Positions 23,999-36,559 of a stretch of DNA of 64,000 nt are shown piece after piece. Under the pieces are notes generated by a model. That model was not told the DNA's origin and did not search any database. It saw only the letters and a list, made by a program, of their open reading frames with translations. This DNA comes from Bagarius yarrelli. Lineage: Eukaryota; Chordata; Actinopteri; Siluriformes; Sisoridae. The stretch is from contig VCAZ01000018.1 of the NCBI GenBank assembly GCA_005784505.1, positions 1,473,816-1,537,815 of the forward strand, given 5' to 3'. The stretch's first letter is position 1. Every line of letters begins with the position of its first letter. Position numbers and translations under genes: made by a program.

Positions 23999-24773
23999 CA
24001 TTTCGGCTTCTTGTTTCTTAAAGAATATTATATTATTTACATTAATGAAATCATTTTTGTTGTAAAAACTAAACACAGAATTTTATAAATCTTTAAATGA
24101 AAAATGTAATAATTAAAGTTTACAATAAATGATTTTCTGGTGTCTTAAACAAAAATTAAAATCATTTGTAGAAGCAGGACTGGTTTTTTGGTTTTGTTCG
24201 AGTTATAGCTTCAAATTAGCAGTTCTGCTCAAAATATCTTTTTTCATCAGCGTATCTGTCTTGCCTTTATTGTGTAAATTAACTGTACAGATTAGTTAAG
24301 ATTATGTAATTAATTAAAATTAAAAACTAAGATCAAAAGAAAGTTGATTCCAGTTTGATGACTATTTTAAACTTAATTAGAGTGGTATTAGGATATACTG
24401 TATACAAACAAATTACCCCACAACATACACACACCACACACACCAGCATAACAAACTCGATTTGCCTTACATGCCACACACCCACAGTTCATCCAAGCCA
24501 GAGGGGGCGCTGGAAGCAGAAAGCCACCTTTGTTTAACCCTCCATCCTTACAATGTCCTTTCTTTTCTCTGCCACGATCCTGAAGGGGATCTCTGGTGCC
24601 CCAACCATGAATCTTTTCAGTTCCCTTCGTTCAAGACTCTTTCTTTCTCCATCCTTTTCATCTTCCGACAAGGGTTTCACCACGATCCTATGAAGATCAC
24701 ACGATGCTTCCACAGAATACCCGAGACTTTTCGCACCTGCACAGTCACTTTCTCCATCCTTTTTCATCTTCAC

Positions 24774-27269
24774 GCAACCAAGGAGCGTATAAACACACAG
24801 ATGGCCAGGATAACGATAGCTAGCAGCACGGCGCCCCCGATGGCCACAGCGAGAATAACGATCTCAGAGAAAGGAGCTGGGAAATAAAAATTAGCTTTAA
24901 CAGTCAAGTTATGGTTTATTTATTTTTCCGACAGCTTCTCCAAAACACGCGATGACCCGTCTCACCTGAAGCAACGACCCGCAGATGAACTTCTCCAACG
25001 TTCCCATGGACGTCTGGGGGGTTCTTCACCTGGCAGCTGAACGTGCCGTTGTAGCTGAACGTCACATCTCGTAACAGGATAGACGCGTCACTGGAGGAAA
25101 CGTCGCCGACAAACACCACTTTTTTCTGGAAACGACCTTCGCTCGGAGGAAACGGCTTCTCGTGGAAGTAAAACACCTTCAGAAAGAGTGCAGAAGAAGA
25201 AGGAACAGCTATTTATTTGGATTTTTATTAAGGATGTAATATATAATGATCTAAACATCGCTATCTTTTTCACAGTACAATTTTCTTAGATTTCATCGAT
25301 AATTCTAAGATATTTATTCGTAAATTTTTCAAACAATTTTGAACTTTTCCTTCTTTTTCAGTGATTATTTCGATTTTATAGTTTTGATGACTAAATAATG
25401 ACTATTACATATTTCTTCCTCATTTTATTATTAACTTTTTCATTGTAATTATAAAGTGGTGGCTTATAGTTAAGGTGTTGGACTACCAACACGAAGACTG
25501 TGGCGTCGATTACCACGACTGTTGGGCCCCTGAGCAAGGCCCCTAACCCCCAAAAGATAAGGACGTCTGCCAAATGCTGTAAATGTGAACATAATAATAC
25601 TGAAATTTTTAAGATGGTTTTTAGGAATTTATAGTAGGAATTTTTCAATTTTCAAATAATTTAATTTTTTTTTTTTTAATTATATATTTTGGTTTAGTAA
25701 TTTGTAAAATCGGTAATTATTATTAGTATGTTTTTTTTCGTATTAGTGTTTAATATGAAAAATATTTATGTAAATATTATTTACTGTAATTGTAATTTTT
25801 TCAAATAAAATGACTAGTTTTTAACAACACACACACACACACACACGAACATACACACTGGAAATCTGAGTCATGTGTAAAGTGAAAAATGAAACCCGAT
25901 TATGACTTGACCTGCCAACGAGCTTCGGTCAGCAGTTTGTGTTTTTACGAGATTACGTACGTTTCCATTTCCACCGCTACGTTCCAGCTAATTTACTGAA
26001 ATGCCTCTCGTAAAGGCGGCTAGGGATTCAAACCAATCAGCACATGTTTGTCAAGGAGTCAAAACTAAATCGTAGATAAAAATTTCTAAGAAAAAAAAAT
26101 TAAAAACGCAAAGTAAAGCTAAATTTTATTACAGTGTTATGGGCTGTAGCTAGTAATAAACAATAACTTTTGCGTGTTTCTCCACCATTGAGTTCATAAT
26201 ACTGCGAAGAGATTCAGGAAGTCAAAAAAGAAAAAAATTAGCTTCGATTTGTGTTTTTTTCTGGAAGCATCATAGACTATAGATAGTAACTTTATAAAAA
26301 ATAGTGAATTCTTTATTATTTTGTGCTGGGAAAAATTGCAGGAAAATTCCACTCGGTTTCGTACGAAATTTCAGATTTTCCGTACGAAAATTTTTTATTT
26401 ACACTTCATAATACTTTCTAAAAATAATTAATTAAATAAATCTAAGGTTTGGCACCAATGGTGGGCCACGACACAGCCTCGCTTGCAAAGGCTAAACTTT
26501 TTGTAGAAAATAATTTTTATTTTATTTATTTATTTATTTATTTTGTTCTGCCCCGACTTTCTAATTATATTTATATTTAACAGATAACATTGAATTTTTA
26601 GTGCACACAGTATTTTTTTCTTTGTTAAATAAAAGTACAACAGATTTTACTACTTCCTAGTTGGGTTTTTTTTAAGTTTTAATTATTCTGCAATTTTTTA
26701 TGTTGTTTATTTAAGTTTAAAATCAGCAGTCATTTACATTTAAAATGACTTAAATTTATTTTATTTATTTAACTGAGCACCTCAGGGCCTTGTTTAGGGG
26801 CCCAACAGTGGCAGCTTGGTGGTGCTAAGCAGGTCAAGATCTTAACCACTGAGCTACCACTTCCAATCTCGGTCCTGGAGGGTCGGGGTGTCCTGCAGAG
26901 TTTAGCTTCAACCCTAATCAAACACACCTGAAGCAATTAATCAAGATCCTGCTAGGTAACTTACAGGTGGGTGTGTTGAGGCAAGTCAGAGCTAAACTCT
27001 GCAGGACACCCCGTCCCTCCAGGACCGAGATTGGACACCCCTGGACTAGAGAGAAATGGAAGCTTTAACCAGTCATTTATAGCAGGAAGGTTTTAAGTGT
27101 GTTAGGTTCGATCATCTCAAGATCATTTTCGGATTTTTTCTTTTCTTTTCCAGTGAGACATCTTTCGTTCTCACACCCTCGCACTCGGACACACTCACAT
27201 GTCAGATAATATCATAGAATCAGATAATTAGATTATGTCTCTCAGCTTATTCTAAAGCTCCATGTCTGT

Positions 27270-27301
<32 letters not shown>

Positions 27302-29347
27302 TTTTCAGTTTATGGTCTGTTAATCACAGAAGAGCTCAGGCGCCGCCTCTCACTCATCTGAGCCTCAGGAGCCCCCTGCTGGCTGCAGAGGGTGTAACAC
27401 TTAAATACCTGAGGATATCACTGACATGCTAATGGAAAAACACATGGACAGACATGTAGGGCTGTCACGATTATCAAATATGGGTGACGATTAATTGTCA
27501 AAAAAAACAAATTGCGATTATGATGATTTATTGTCCGTTTTTTGGCTTTGACAATTGATTGTTTGAAAAAACAACAACAATAAAGCATTAAAAAAACAAC
27601 TTAAAGTATTTTATTATTGCTCCAATTTGTACTTTATTAACGCTCTAGTGTAAATATTTTATTATAGATAAATAGTATTCAAATAAATCTATATTTTGAC
27701 ACCCCGACGCTCTGACTTTCAAATCACGCCGCTCCACTTACTGGTTGAAAGTAGGATGCTGCAAGTACTACAGCTCCCCCATGTGGTTAACAAAAGTTGC
27801 GCCAACTACAGCGCTTACGTCACATGATTGCGAACATACGATTATTTAATAATCGTGACAGCCTTAAATATTTATTAGACACACATGTTTATATTTAAGT
27901 GTGAACCCACAGTCTCTTCATTGCCAGGGCGAAGCGGCCTGAAGCTCCAGGAGATGGTGAGAGCAGAGCGTCTGATGGGGTTCAAGCTCTGGAAGGTGCA
28001 TTTCAAACGGACGTCCGTACCGTTCACCGCCTGCACTCGTCCGGACGTGTACACTCGCATTGCAGCCACGCCGTGCCGTCCTGCAAGATATATATAAATA
28101 TAAATATACCATAATATATCGTACCGTGATAAATTGTATCATATTGTGACCGATGCGTCATGATATATCATATCGTGACCCATGTATCGTGATATATCGT
28201 ATCGAGATATATCATTTCATGACCAATGTATTGTGATATATTGTATCATGACCAACGTATCGTGATATGTATTGTATCGTGACCAATGTATTGTGATATA
28301 TCATATTGTGACCAAGGTATCATGATATATCATATTGTGATATATTGTATCGTGATCAATGTATTGTGATATATCATATTGTGATATATCGTGTCGTGGG
28401 ATAACGTATCGTGAGATATCGTATCGTGAGATATCGTATCGTGACCAATGTATCGTGACCAATGTATCGTGACCAATGTATCGTAATATATATTATATTG
28501 TGATATATAATATCGTGATATATAGTGTCGTGGGATAACATATCGTGAGATATCGTATCGTGAGATATTGTATCGTGACCGATGTATCGTGATATATTGT
28601 ATCGTGACCAATGTATCGTGATATATTATATTGTGATATATAATATCGTGATATATAGTGTCGTGGGATAACATATCGTGAGATATCGTATCGTGAGATA
28701 TCGTATCGTGAGATATCGTATCGTGAGATATCGTATCGTGAGATATTGTATCGTGACCGATGTATCGTGATATGTATAGTATCGTGAGACTTCCTATTAA
28801 AGCTAGAATGAATCGTACACTTTTAAAAATGATCATATAGACCCAAATAAGGAAAAGTTATGATCTATAACCACACACTTTCATTCGCTGTCACCCAGAT
28901 GAGGATCAATTCCCTTTTAAGTGTTTTTGCTTTCTCACCATTACCTCTGGTTTTCTCCTAAAGGATTAATTTAACAATAAAAATGATTATTATTAGAAAT
29001 TATTACAAATATTTATAATTTTTTGATTAACTTGCAGATAAAATATAAATTTAGGTTTAAAGTCTAATTAAATTTGAATTGAATTTATTCAATTTGGATC
29101 TAAAACCAAAAAAAATGTATGTTATAATAAAAACAAACAAAAGACTAAAACAAAAACATGAAAAAAACCATAACTTAACATTATTTATTTTATTTTTTAT
29201 TTTAACACAAGAAACAAATTAATTTTTAAAAATAAAATAATTAAAATCCTGAAACTAATTATTATCGTTATTGATTTAAAAAGCGGAAAAAAGGCGAGTT
29301 TGCTGATTTGCGTTGGTTTTTGTCTGTAAAAGTCGACCTAAATATTT

Positions 29348-29414
<67 letters not shown>

Positions 29415-30971
29415 AACCTGCAGTACAAGCACTGTTCCCGCTAGGGTGTAGAAAAAAAGTCGAAGCACATCATCCATCACTTTTGCGCTAAGTAACACTT
29501 CCAAGTGTGTGTGTGTGTGTGTGTGTGTGCGTGTGTGTGTGTGTATACCTTAAGGATAAAAGAAGGCAAGCATCCAAACAATGACTGCATTGTAAATTCT
29601 TCTTATAAGTAACGGCAGGACTTTTTACTGAATTATATTTGAGATTTATATTTGCCAGATTTATCGTTAATGCCACGCTGGATGTTTTTACCCCCGAGTC
29701 CCGAGGTACGATTTGCCAAACGTGTCATTCGGGTTCACCCGAAATGACAGTTCGAGGAGCAGACTTTAACCTTGACGCGTGCGAGTAGTAGAGTAAAAAA
29801 AGTCAAACTTTATCACACTAACGACTGTATTTGTATTATTTAGCTAACTTTGTTACGTCATAGCTAGCCAATGATTCATTTTAGCATTCATTCAGCTCGT
29901 TGGCTGACTACATTTTGCAGGCAGCGCTAAAAAATATTCATTTCTGTAAAAACCCATGTTTACTTATTATTAGCTAAATTTTCTCGCTGACAAAATTAGC
30001 GACTACTGTAGAAACCGTAGCTATTGTTAGCGGTTAATCGTTAATTATTAGTTACGATGCTGAGAAGAATCAATGTTCGAAGATTTATTGATTGTTGTGC
30101 CGATACACTTTTCTACAATTTAAGTTCCCACTAACTTTAAATAACTATTTTTATATTTATTATCTTTTTATTTATTAATACAGATTTATTCCATTTATGA
30201 ACTAGTTTGTTCGCCTAGTTTTCTTCTTTATTACATTAACTTTTACGGCATTTGGCAGACGTCCTTATCCAGAGTGACTTACATTTATCTCATTTATACA
30301 ACTGAGCAATTGGAGGTTAAGGGCCTTGCTCAGGGGCCCATCGGTGGTAACTTGGTGGTGCTGGAAATCGAACCCTGATCTTCCAATTAGCAGTCCAACA
30401 CCTTAACCACTGAGCTACCACCTCCCCCACTTCTTTTATTATTATTATTATTATTATTATCACTATTGATATTATAGGTTATTTAATTTTATTATTATAC
30501 TGTTTTATTATTATACTGTTAATTTCTTATCCTAAATGTAGAAACGAACGCATTTCTGTGTAGATACAATCTGACTTGATGTTCCCAGGGTTGTTTGAGG
30601 ACACTTCAGCAACGTTCTGATTTAACCAATGATGTCATCAGACTTGATAAAATAAACAAACCCAACTTTTTTCTTGCATCTACAGCCAATCAGAAACAAG
30701 CGTTTTTAATAGTTTGGGTTAATATTTATAATATTTTTTAGTAAAGGCAGTAGACTTATTTAATTAGCTTTTAAAAATTAATTATCATTCTTTAAATACA
30801 ATTTTCTTGCATTACACTGGTGCTTCCAGTGCAACCATGGCAACCGACACTGACCTTAAGGTAGGACACGCCCACGACTGAGCAGCAGAAAGTGAACTGA
30901 GCGGCGTGATGAGAGAAACGACTGCCGGTGTGGGCTCAGGGTTAGGCTTTATTTATAAAGGCAGTACGGTC

Positions 30972-31047
<76 letters not shown>

Positions 31048-31407
31048 GGTGGGATAAAAGGCGTCTATTCCGTTGTGTTCTGAGTTTATTTATGAAGCCA
31101 TTTCTCATAAACTGCCTCCGTATTTCACCCCTGTGTAACAGGGAAAGGTCAATAAACCGCCATAAATAATGCATATAAATATGCAGAGCGAGCTGTTGGT
31201 TTATTAGATACACATACTGTATTGAATCTAATGAATCAAACTGCCAGCACAGGTTATATTAAAAAAATAAATAAATAAAAGTGGAGAATTTATATTAATT
31301 TCATGTTTGGACACTAAATAAATAAGGTGTCGACCGATTATCATAATTACCGATATTTTTTTACATTCGGTTTTATAATAACGGCTCCATCGATATCTAG
31401 TGAGAGC

Positions 31408-31442
<35 letters not shown>

Positions 31443-31666
31443 TGTGTGTTTGAGAGAGAGCGAGAGAGAGAGTGCCAGAGAGAGAGTAAGAGACAGAGGG
31501 GGGGCAGGGAGAGAGAGAGAGAGAGACAGAGAGTGAGAGTGAGAAAAAGAGAGGGGTGTGTGTTAAGAGAGACAGACAGAGAGAGAGAGGAAGCGGAAGA
31601 GTGAGAGAGAGAGAGATAGAAAAAGAGAAAGAGTGACAGAAAGAGAGTAAGAGACAGAGGGGAGGC

Positions 31667-31731
<65 letters not shown>

Positions 31732-31874
31732 GTGAGAGAGAGAGAGAGAGAGAGTGGAGAGAGGTTGAAGCGAGATAGAGAGAGAGAGGATGGGGAGGAG
31801 AGAGAGAGAGAGAGAGAGAGATTGAGATTGAGAAAGAGAGAGGGGGTGAGAGAGAGAGAGAGAGAGTGGAGGAG

Positions 31875-31929
<55 letters not shown>

Positions 31930-32550
31930 AGAGAGATAGAGATATGGCATAAGGTACACTACAGTATGTATTTCCTGTTTAAAGCTTTAAGCCTAAAATA
32001 GGAGCACAATGTGCGTGCAAATGCATCATTATTGTTCGACACACACTTGTTTTTGTACCTTCAAGACATTAAACACACACACGCACACACACACACACAC
32101 GCACGCACACACACACACGCACACACTTTTTAAAAAATCCATTCTTACAGACAAACACACACATATACAGTGAATTATTTATCCAGACACACGCACATGC
32201 ACACACAGACACAAATTTAGAGAAATGCATTTAAACAGGCATACACACACTCTCTTTCTTTTACACACACACACACAAATGCATTTATACACACACACAC
32301 ACACACACACACAAATATTCAGACAGCAACAGGCCAACACTTGTCTGCATACTTTCCTTATCCGTCTCTATAAGGTCCTCACTATACACCCAGCCATCAC
32401 ACATTAAATAGAAATTGTGTGTGTGAATGTGTGTGTGTGTGTGTGTGTGTGTGTATTTGGATCAGATGATTGACTTGACTTGTTGAAACATGGGTGTGTT
32501 TGTATGAATAAATGTAAAAACTTTTCCAGCCTTCCAGGCACAAAAAAACA

Positions 32551-32589
<39 letters not shown>

Positions 32590-35500
32590 TACACTGAAAG
32601 ATTACTGGAGGTGTACTCTACACTACGCAGACTATAACCTCAACCTCAGCAAGCTATTTTGTAAGAACAATTTTGTATATTATCTTTTCGCTAACACACA
32701 TCTAAGCCGCTCAAATAATCTACAATCAGAATGTGATAGCAGAATTGACTCTAGAACGTCTGTAACCATGACCTCTGCTGGTACGGAGGGGAATTACAGA
32801 CAGAGGGACATTTCACATATAAAGGATAAAAACTATTTTTATTAAAGCCAGAAACCCATTAACACAACTCCAAACCTCTACACTACAACCACAACTGTAC
32901 CACCTACAACATCTGGAGCAGTTCAGAATCAATATTTATCTTAATATTAATATAACATCACAAAAACATTACAGATATCAATCAAATCTATCAGACAGTT
33001 AAAGGCTGTAAGTCAGTGTTACCGCTCGGCGGCGCTGGTCTGGAAGTGGGGAATAAACTCTTTCCCGTGCTGAGACGAGCTAGTTATCTTCAGGGTACCG
33101 AACTCTCAGCACATCTACAACTTTACCGGAAAAATCCACCTTAAAAATGTGTTGTTAAATTTGTCTGAGACAAAATTAATTTTCTCCTGCTTCAGCCATT
33201 GAGGGAGTAAAAATTCTGAATCAACTGTACAGACGAGTTTTTAATTGCCAAAAGAGAAAAAAATCCGCATTACAGTCGGTTATAAAAGCGATTAAGCTCA
33301 TAATCGAGCGCAATAAGCGTATAAACATTTTTATTCAAAACACACAGGCATGTAAACACCTCAATCTGACCACGCACTAATAATAAAAACTGCATGTAAA
33401 CATTATAATGCGATTAAGATTGTTACTTCTATTATTGGATATAAATCGCATTGTTTGAGCGCCTGTCAACAATTCTGAACTTACTGTTATCGCAAAAAAA
33501 GAGTTTAGTTTCGTCACTGTGGCTCAGGAAAGTAAAAGTTTGTTTTTCTTTAGTAAAACCGCTTCCGAATTCTTTCCTAAGTGACCTGCGCTGCATGCAT
33601 GGACACCTCTAATCCAATTTTCTGCTGGCATATATGGACACAGCAAAGTCAGGATGGCGTGTCTCACCCAAAGAGGATTTCCTTATGTCCCGGCTTGTTG
33701 AATGTGATAAGCCACACGAGTGTGTATAGCTTAGTAAACACGTTACACCGGCTTTTTAACGCAATTTTAACAAGAGTTTTACTGTAGGCAGGGATGTTAC
33801 GGACAGTGGTTATTAAAAACGGACCTCAAACTGTCCCACATTCCACAATTTGTTTCACACAGACTTACAGGGAACCTGAGCTTGTCTATTGCCAGAGACA
33901 AATCTGAACCTTTTGCAGGGCACAGCTGTGCATTCACACACTCACTGACACTCGACAGATGTGCTAATCAGGCGTTTAACTGAATTCGGAAAGGGGGCAA
34001 ATCCCAGTTGCCACTTAAGCATTAACCCTCAACAGCTCAGCTGTATTGATGAGATAAATGTAAGTCACTGGGTATAAAGGTGTCCACCGAATGACAGAAA
34101 TATAAATATAAATAAAGACTTAATGACCTTTCGTACCGGCGAAGGGTCATTAAAATGCTAAATGCTGTGGGACCGCCCTCGCAAATTTTCGCCTTCCGAA
34201 TCGTCTGAATCAAAACCAAACGTCGGCTAAGATGCTAATCGGACGGAGTTCTAAGCGAAAGCTGTTTTGAAAGAGTCGACCCATGACGTGGTCTTCATCA
34301 TGCGTTCAAAATCTACATGATTTTAACAGATTGGCGTTGTGGGTCTTTATTTATATTTATTTATCTTTTCGAAATATTTTGATTGTTTTCTACGTAAAAT
34401 ATGTTGATAATGTTAAAAAATGGTAATACTGGCGGTATATTTGGTTGGCTTGAACAGACTATCTGCATTTACATTATTTATATTATTTCTACCAATTTTT
34501 CCCTTAATAGCCCGTCTCTACAACAAATTAAATGTGTATGCCGAGGTTCCCCGTACTCACTTCAGTGCTATAATCTAGTGTGCAGATAAACAGGGAAAAT
34601 GCTTTAGAGACAGATAAAGGCCAAAGGTTCCTCAGATTTCCATCTGTCTACCGAGATGACTGCTAATCAATTATGTTTTATTTTCCAGCTCAATTAGAAA
34701 AAAAACCACTCCCAAGTACCTGAACCAACTTGTTAGTACAGCCATTACATTTCCAAAGCTCCTAAACATCTAAACCACTGACGCATCTTAACCACCTGAT
34801 TCAAGCCCAACTTAGATGCCAACATATAATAATCAAGTCCTTACACACCTAAGATCTTTAGCCAATCTCGTTTGGATTAAACACAATTACCCCTAAGAGT
34901 ATTTTCACCCAGGAGCATTTAGTGGTGAGGTCTGGCATTCCTGTAGAAGGCACCTATTACTTCAACCCAAACTTCCCAGAATCCCCCCCCACACACACTT
35001 TACAATGTGGTCTGCAGTTACAAAAGCAAAAATGCCAACCTCCTGAATGTCCCTGAGGAGCAATGGCAACCCCCTGAATGTCCCTGAGGACCAATGCCAA
35101 CCTTCTGGGTTCCCCTGAGGACCAATGGCAACCTCCTGAATGTCCCTGAGGACCAATGCCAACCTTCTGGGTTCCCCTGAGGACCAATCCCAACCTCCTG
35201 AATGTCCCAGAGGACCACTCTGTATCTTTGTACATGTGACTCATGACTATTTGTGGAGGAAAGGGGCTGTGAAAGCAACAACCAACTCAGAGCATAGTGC
35301 ACACACACACACACACACACAAGGCCAGACGTCTTTAATCACTCGCAGGAAACACGGGAAAGCACAAGACAATGCTGCACTGACGCAACTCACAAATATA
35401 CGGAAAAGCCATTAAATCTTAAACACAATGTCCACAATGTCTCAGCAGGCTTCAGGTGTACACCGTGTATTGTTTTTATATCACTAACCCTTCGCTTTAG

Positions 35501-36416
35501 TAATCAGTTTAAAGACCTTTACATATGCAAAAGAGCGTTGCATTTATTGCATAAGAGTGATATTATTATGCAAATATGTGAAATTTAAATGTTTTGATGT
35601 TCCCTCTAGGTGCCCTGACCTATATGCAAATATGGAAGATCCAAATGAATTATTTATAAGGTTTTCCTTATACTTTTTCCTGTTTGAGGTAAGATAACCA
35701 AGATCCGCCTGAATTTATCTTACAAAACAAATAAACCAGATGTCCTTAAGCATTAACAAAGATCTCAAATCCCCAGGACTAGGATACCAAAACAGATCTT
35801 ATGTCCAAAAATAACTGAACTTAGATCCCCAAATACCTGAATTGAGGTCCTTAAATGCCTGAACTGAGGTCCCCAAATACCTGAACTGAACCTGGTCCCC
35901 AAAACTCCCCCTGAACTGAGGTCCCCAAAGACCTAAATTTAGGTCCTTTAATACCTGAATTAAGGTCCCCAAATACCTTAACTGAGGTCCCCAAATACTG
36001 AATGAACCCCATACCTGATCCCCACTTAGATCCCCAAATACCCGAATTGATTTCTATAAATACCTGAACTGAAGTCCCCAAATAACTGAACTTAGATCCC
36101 CAAATACCTGAATTGAGGTCCTTAAATACCTGAACTGAGGTCCCCAAATACCTGAACCATGTCAGTCAGAAAAAGTCGTCTCTATAAAAGTCAGGTCCAA
36201 ATTCCTGAACTCTCGACACACAACAATCATAAACAATATGCAAATGAGCAACAGTAAATTAGCTATAGGCTTTAGTTTTCTGTGCATGCATAATATCTAG
36301 CTTAGCAATTCCAGTGTAATACTTAAGGGATGACCTTCAAACTTGTTTTTCTCACCTGAAATGAAGATCAGCACCAGGATGTAAAGGAGGAAGTGGAGAA
36401 ACTGTTGGACATGCAT
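24774..36416 (-). CDS. mpzl2: Myelin protein zero-like protein 2 (EVA1-like), 3' end unresolved
   Basis: Epithelial and thymic homophilic adhesion protein of the P0 family (role known from mammals). Minus-strand exons: 36416-36356 (signal peptide, MHVQQFLHF start), 28080-27911, 25176-24966 and 24876-24774, with phases 1,0,1,2. The mature part begins near VAAMRVYTSG, matching human IAAVEIYTSR, and VQAVNGTDVRLKC matches human LEAVNGTDARLKC. The Ig pair is C48 and C125, with sequons at N40 and N120. SSDASILL, NGTFSCQVKNPPDV and APFSEI before the membrane span (about 153-177) match human MPZL2. Exon 3 is 211 nt, the same as in the neighbouring mpzl3. Exon 4 ends in phase 2 at GC|GTGAAG, the same phase as mpzl3; read through instead, it hits a TGA within that donor after LVA. 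The cytoplasmic tail exon or exons were not identified, so the true end lies below 24774. Intron 1 (8.3 kb) carries several minisatellites. Confidence 0.85.
25452..25592 (+). repeat. tRNA-headed SINE copy with internal deletion
   Basis: GTTAAGGTGTTGGACTACCA head, TTGGGCCCCTGAGCAAGGCC body and GGACGTCTGCCAAATGCTGT tail. Lies in mpzl2 intron 2. Confidence 0.85.
26520..26545. repeat. (TTTA)n microsatellite
   Basis: About six TTTA repeats in mpzl2 intron 2. Confidence 0.7.
26775..26865 (-). repeat. SINE fragment, reverse orientation
   Basis: Minus strand GGAAGTGGTAGCTCAGTGGT head through GGGCCCCTAAACAAGGCCCT; tail missing. The palindromic element at 26868 follows at once. Confidence 0.75.
26868..27048. 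mobile_element. Palindromic non-autonomous DNA element
   Basis: The outer arms are inverted repeats: left CTCGGTCCTGGAGGGTCGGG with GTGTCCTGCAGAGTTTAGCT, right AGCTAAACTCTGCAGGACAC then CTCCAGGACCGAG. About 175 bp long without coding capacity. The arms match a well-known fish hAT-like short element; family name from memory, not searched. Confidence 0.8.
27458..27868. mobile_element. Terminal-inverted-repeat element
   Basis: Left end TAGGGCTGTCACGATTAT and right end ATAATCGTGACAGCCTTA are inverted copies about 400 bp apart. The interior has no open frame. Lies in mpzl2 intron 2, just below exon 2. Confidence 0.75.
28110..28790. repeat. AT-rich minisatellite next to mpzl2 exon 2
   Basis: Units of 15 bp (GAGATATCGTATCGT) in the right part and longer GACCAATGTATCGTGATATA units elsewhere. 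It begins about 30 bp upstream of the exon 2 acceptor. The half-unit is rich in self-complementary ATATC/GATAT. Confidence 0.9.
29349..29544. repeat. (CA)n then (GT)n pair in mpzl2 intron 1
   Basis: (CA)n at 29349-29411 (about 31 repeats) and (GT)n at 29505-29544, about 95 bases apart: a long complementary inverted pair. Confidence 0.92.
30243..30427 (-). repeat. tRNA-headed SINE copy, full length, reverse
   Basis: Minus strand: GGGGGAGGTGGTAGCTCAGT head, GGTTCGATTTCC B-box-like block, GGGCCCCTGAGCAAGGCCCT body and GACGTCTGCCAAATGCCGTA tail. An (ATT)n run abuts the head at 30437-30460. Confidence 0.9.
30971..31046. repeat. (CT)n microsatellite
   Basis: Nearly perfect CT run in mpzl2 intron 1. 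Confidence 0.92.
31400..31938. repeat. (GA)n polypurine tract
   Basis: About 540 bases of GAGAGA with occasional GTGA and GGGG interruptions; perfect cores near 31673-31728 and 31881-31925. Confidence 0.92.
32073..32590. repeat. Cluster of CA and GT microsatellites
   Basis: CA runs at about 32073-32127, 32262-32276, 32290-32312 and 32558-32587, and GT at about 32428-32453, in mpzl2 intron 1. Confidence 0.85.
34000..34096 (+). repeat. SINE 3' fragment
   Basis: Shows CCAGTTGCCACT, AACCCTCAACAGCTCAGCTG, GAGATAAATGTAAGTCACTG and GTGTCCACC: the body and tail of the SINE family without its head. Confidence 0.6.
35035..35215. repeat. 31-bp minisatellite in mpzl2 intron 1
   Basis: About six units alternating two variants, CCTGAATGTCCCTGAGGACC and TCTGGGTTCCCCTGAGGACC, each followed by AATGGCAACCT or AATGCCAACCT. 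Confidence 0.9.
35805..36152. repeat. 22-bp minisatellite just below mpzl2 exon 1
   Basis: About 15 units of GGTCCCCAAATACCTGAACT plus two bases, with variants. It ends about 200 bp from the exon 1 donor. Confidence 0.9.
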
Positions 36417-36559
36417 GTGGGAAAAAAAGTTTTTGCTTTCCTATTTACTCCGAGAAGGATTGACCCGGGCTCGCGGTCCCCGACAGGCTCCTGCTTCAAC
36501 ACAGTGACTAACGCAGCAGATTAGAATGATAGGAAGCCCCGTCTCTCACTTGCTCCCGC

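Noticed and set aside
24534..24773. Charged frame after mpzl2 exon 4 as cytoplasmic tail
   Set aside because: It is one base out of frame with the membrane segment, which meets TGA first, and it consists of imperfectly repeated phrases. Probably intron; kept only as a note.
29418..29477. Short hydrophobic frame MDDVLRLFFYTLAG as mpzl2 signal-peptide exon
   Set aside because: Its CAG|GTTTGT donor leaves phase 0, but exon 2 at 28080 needs phase 1; joined, the Ig frame is lost. The exon at 36416-36356 fits both phase and content.
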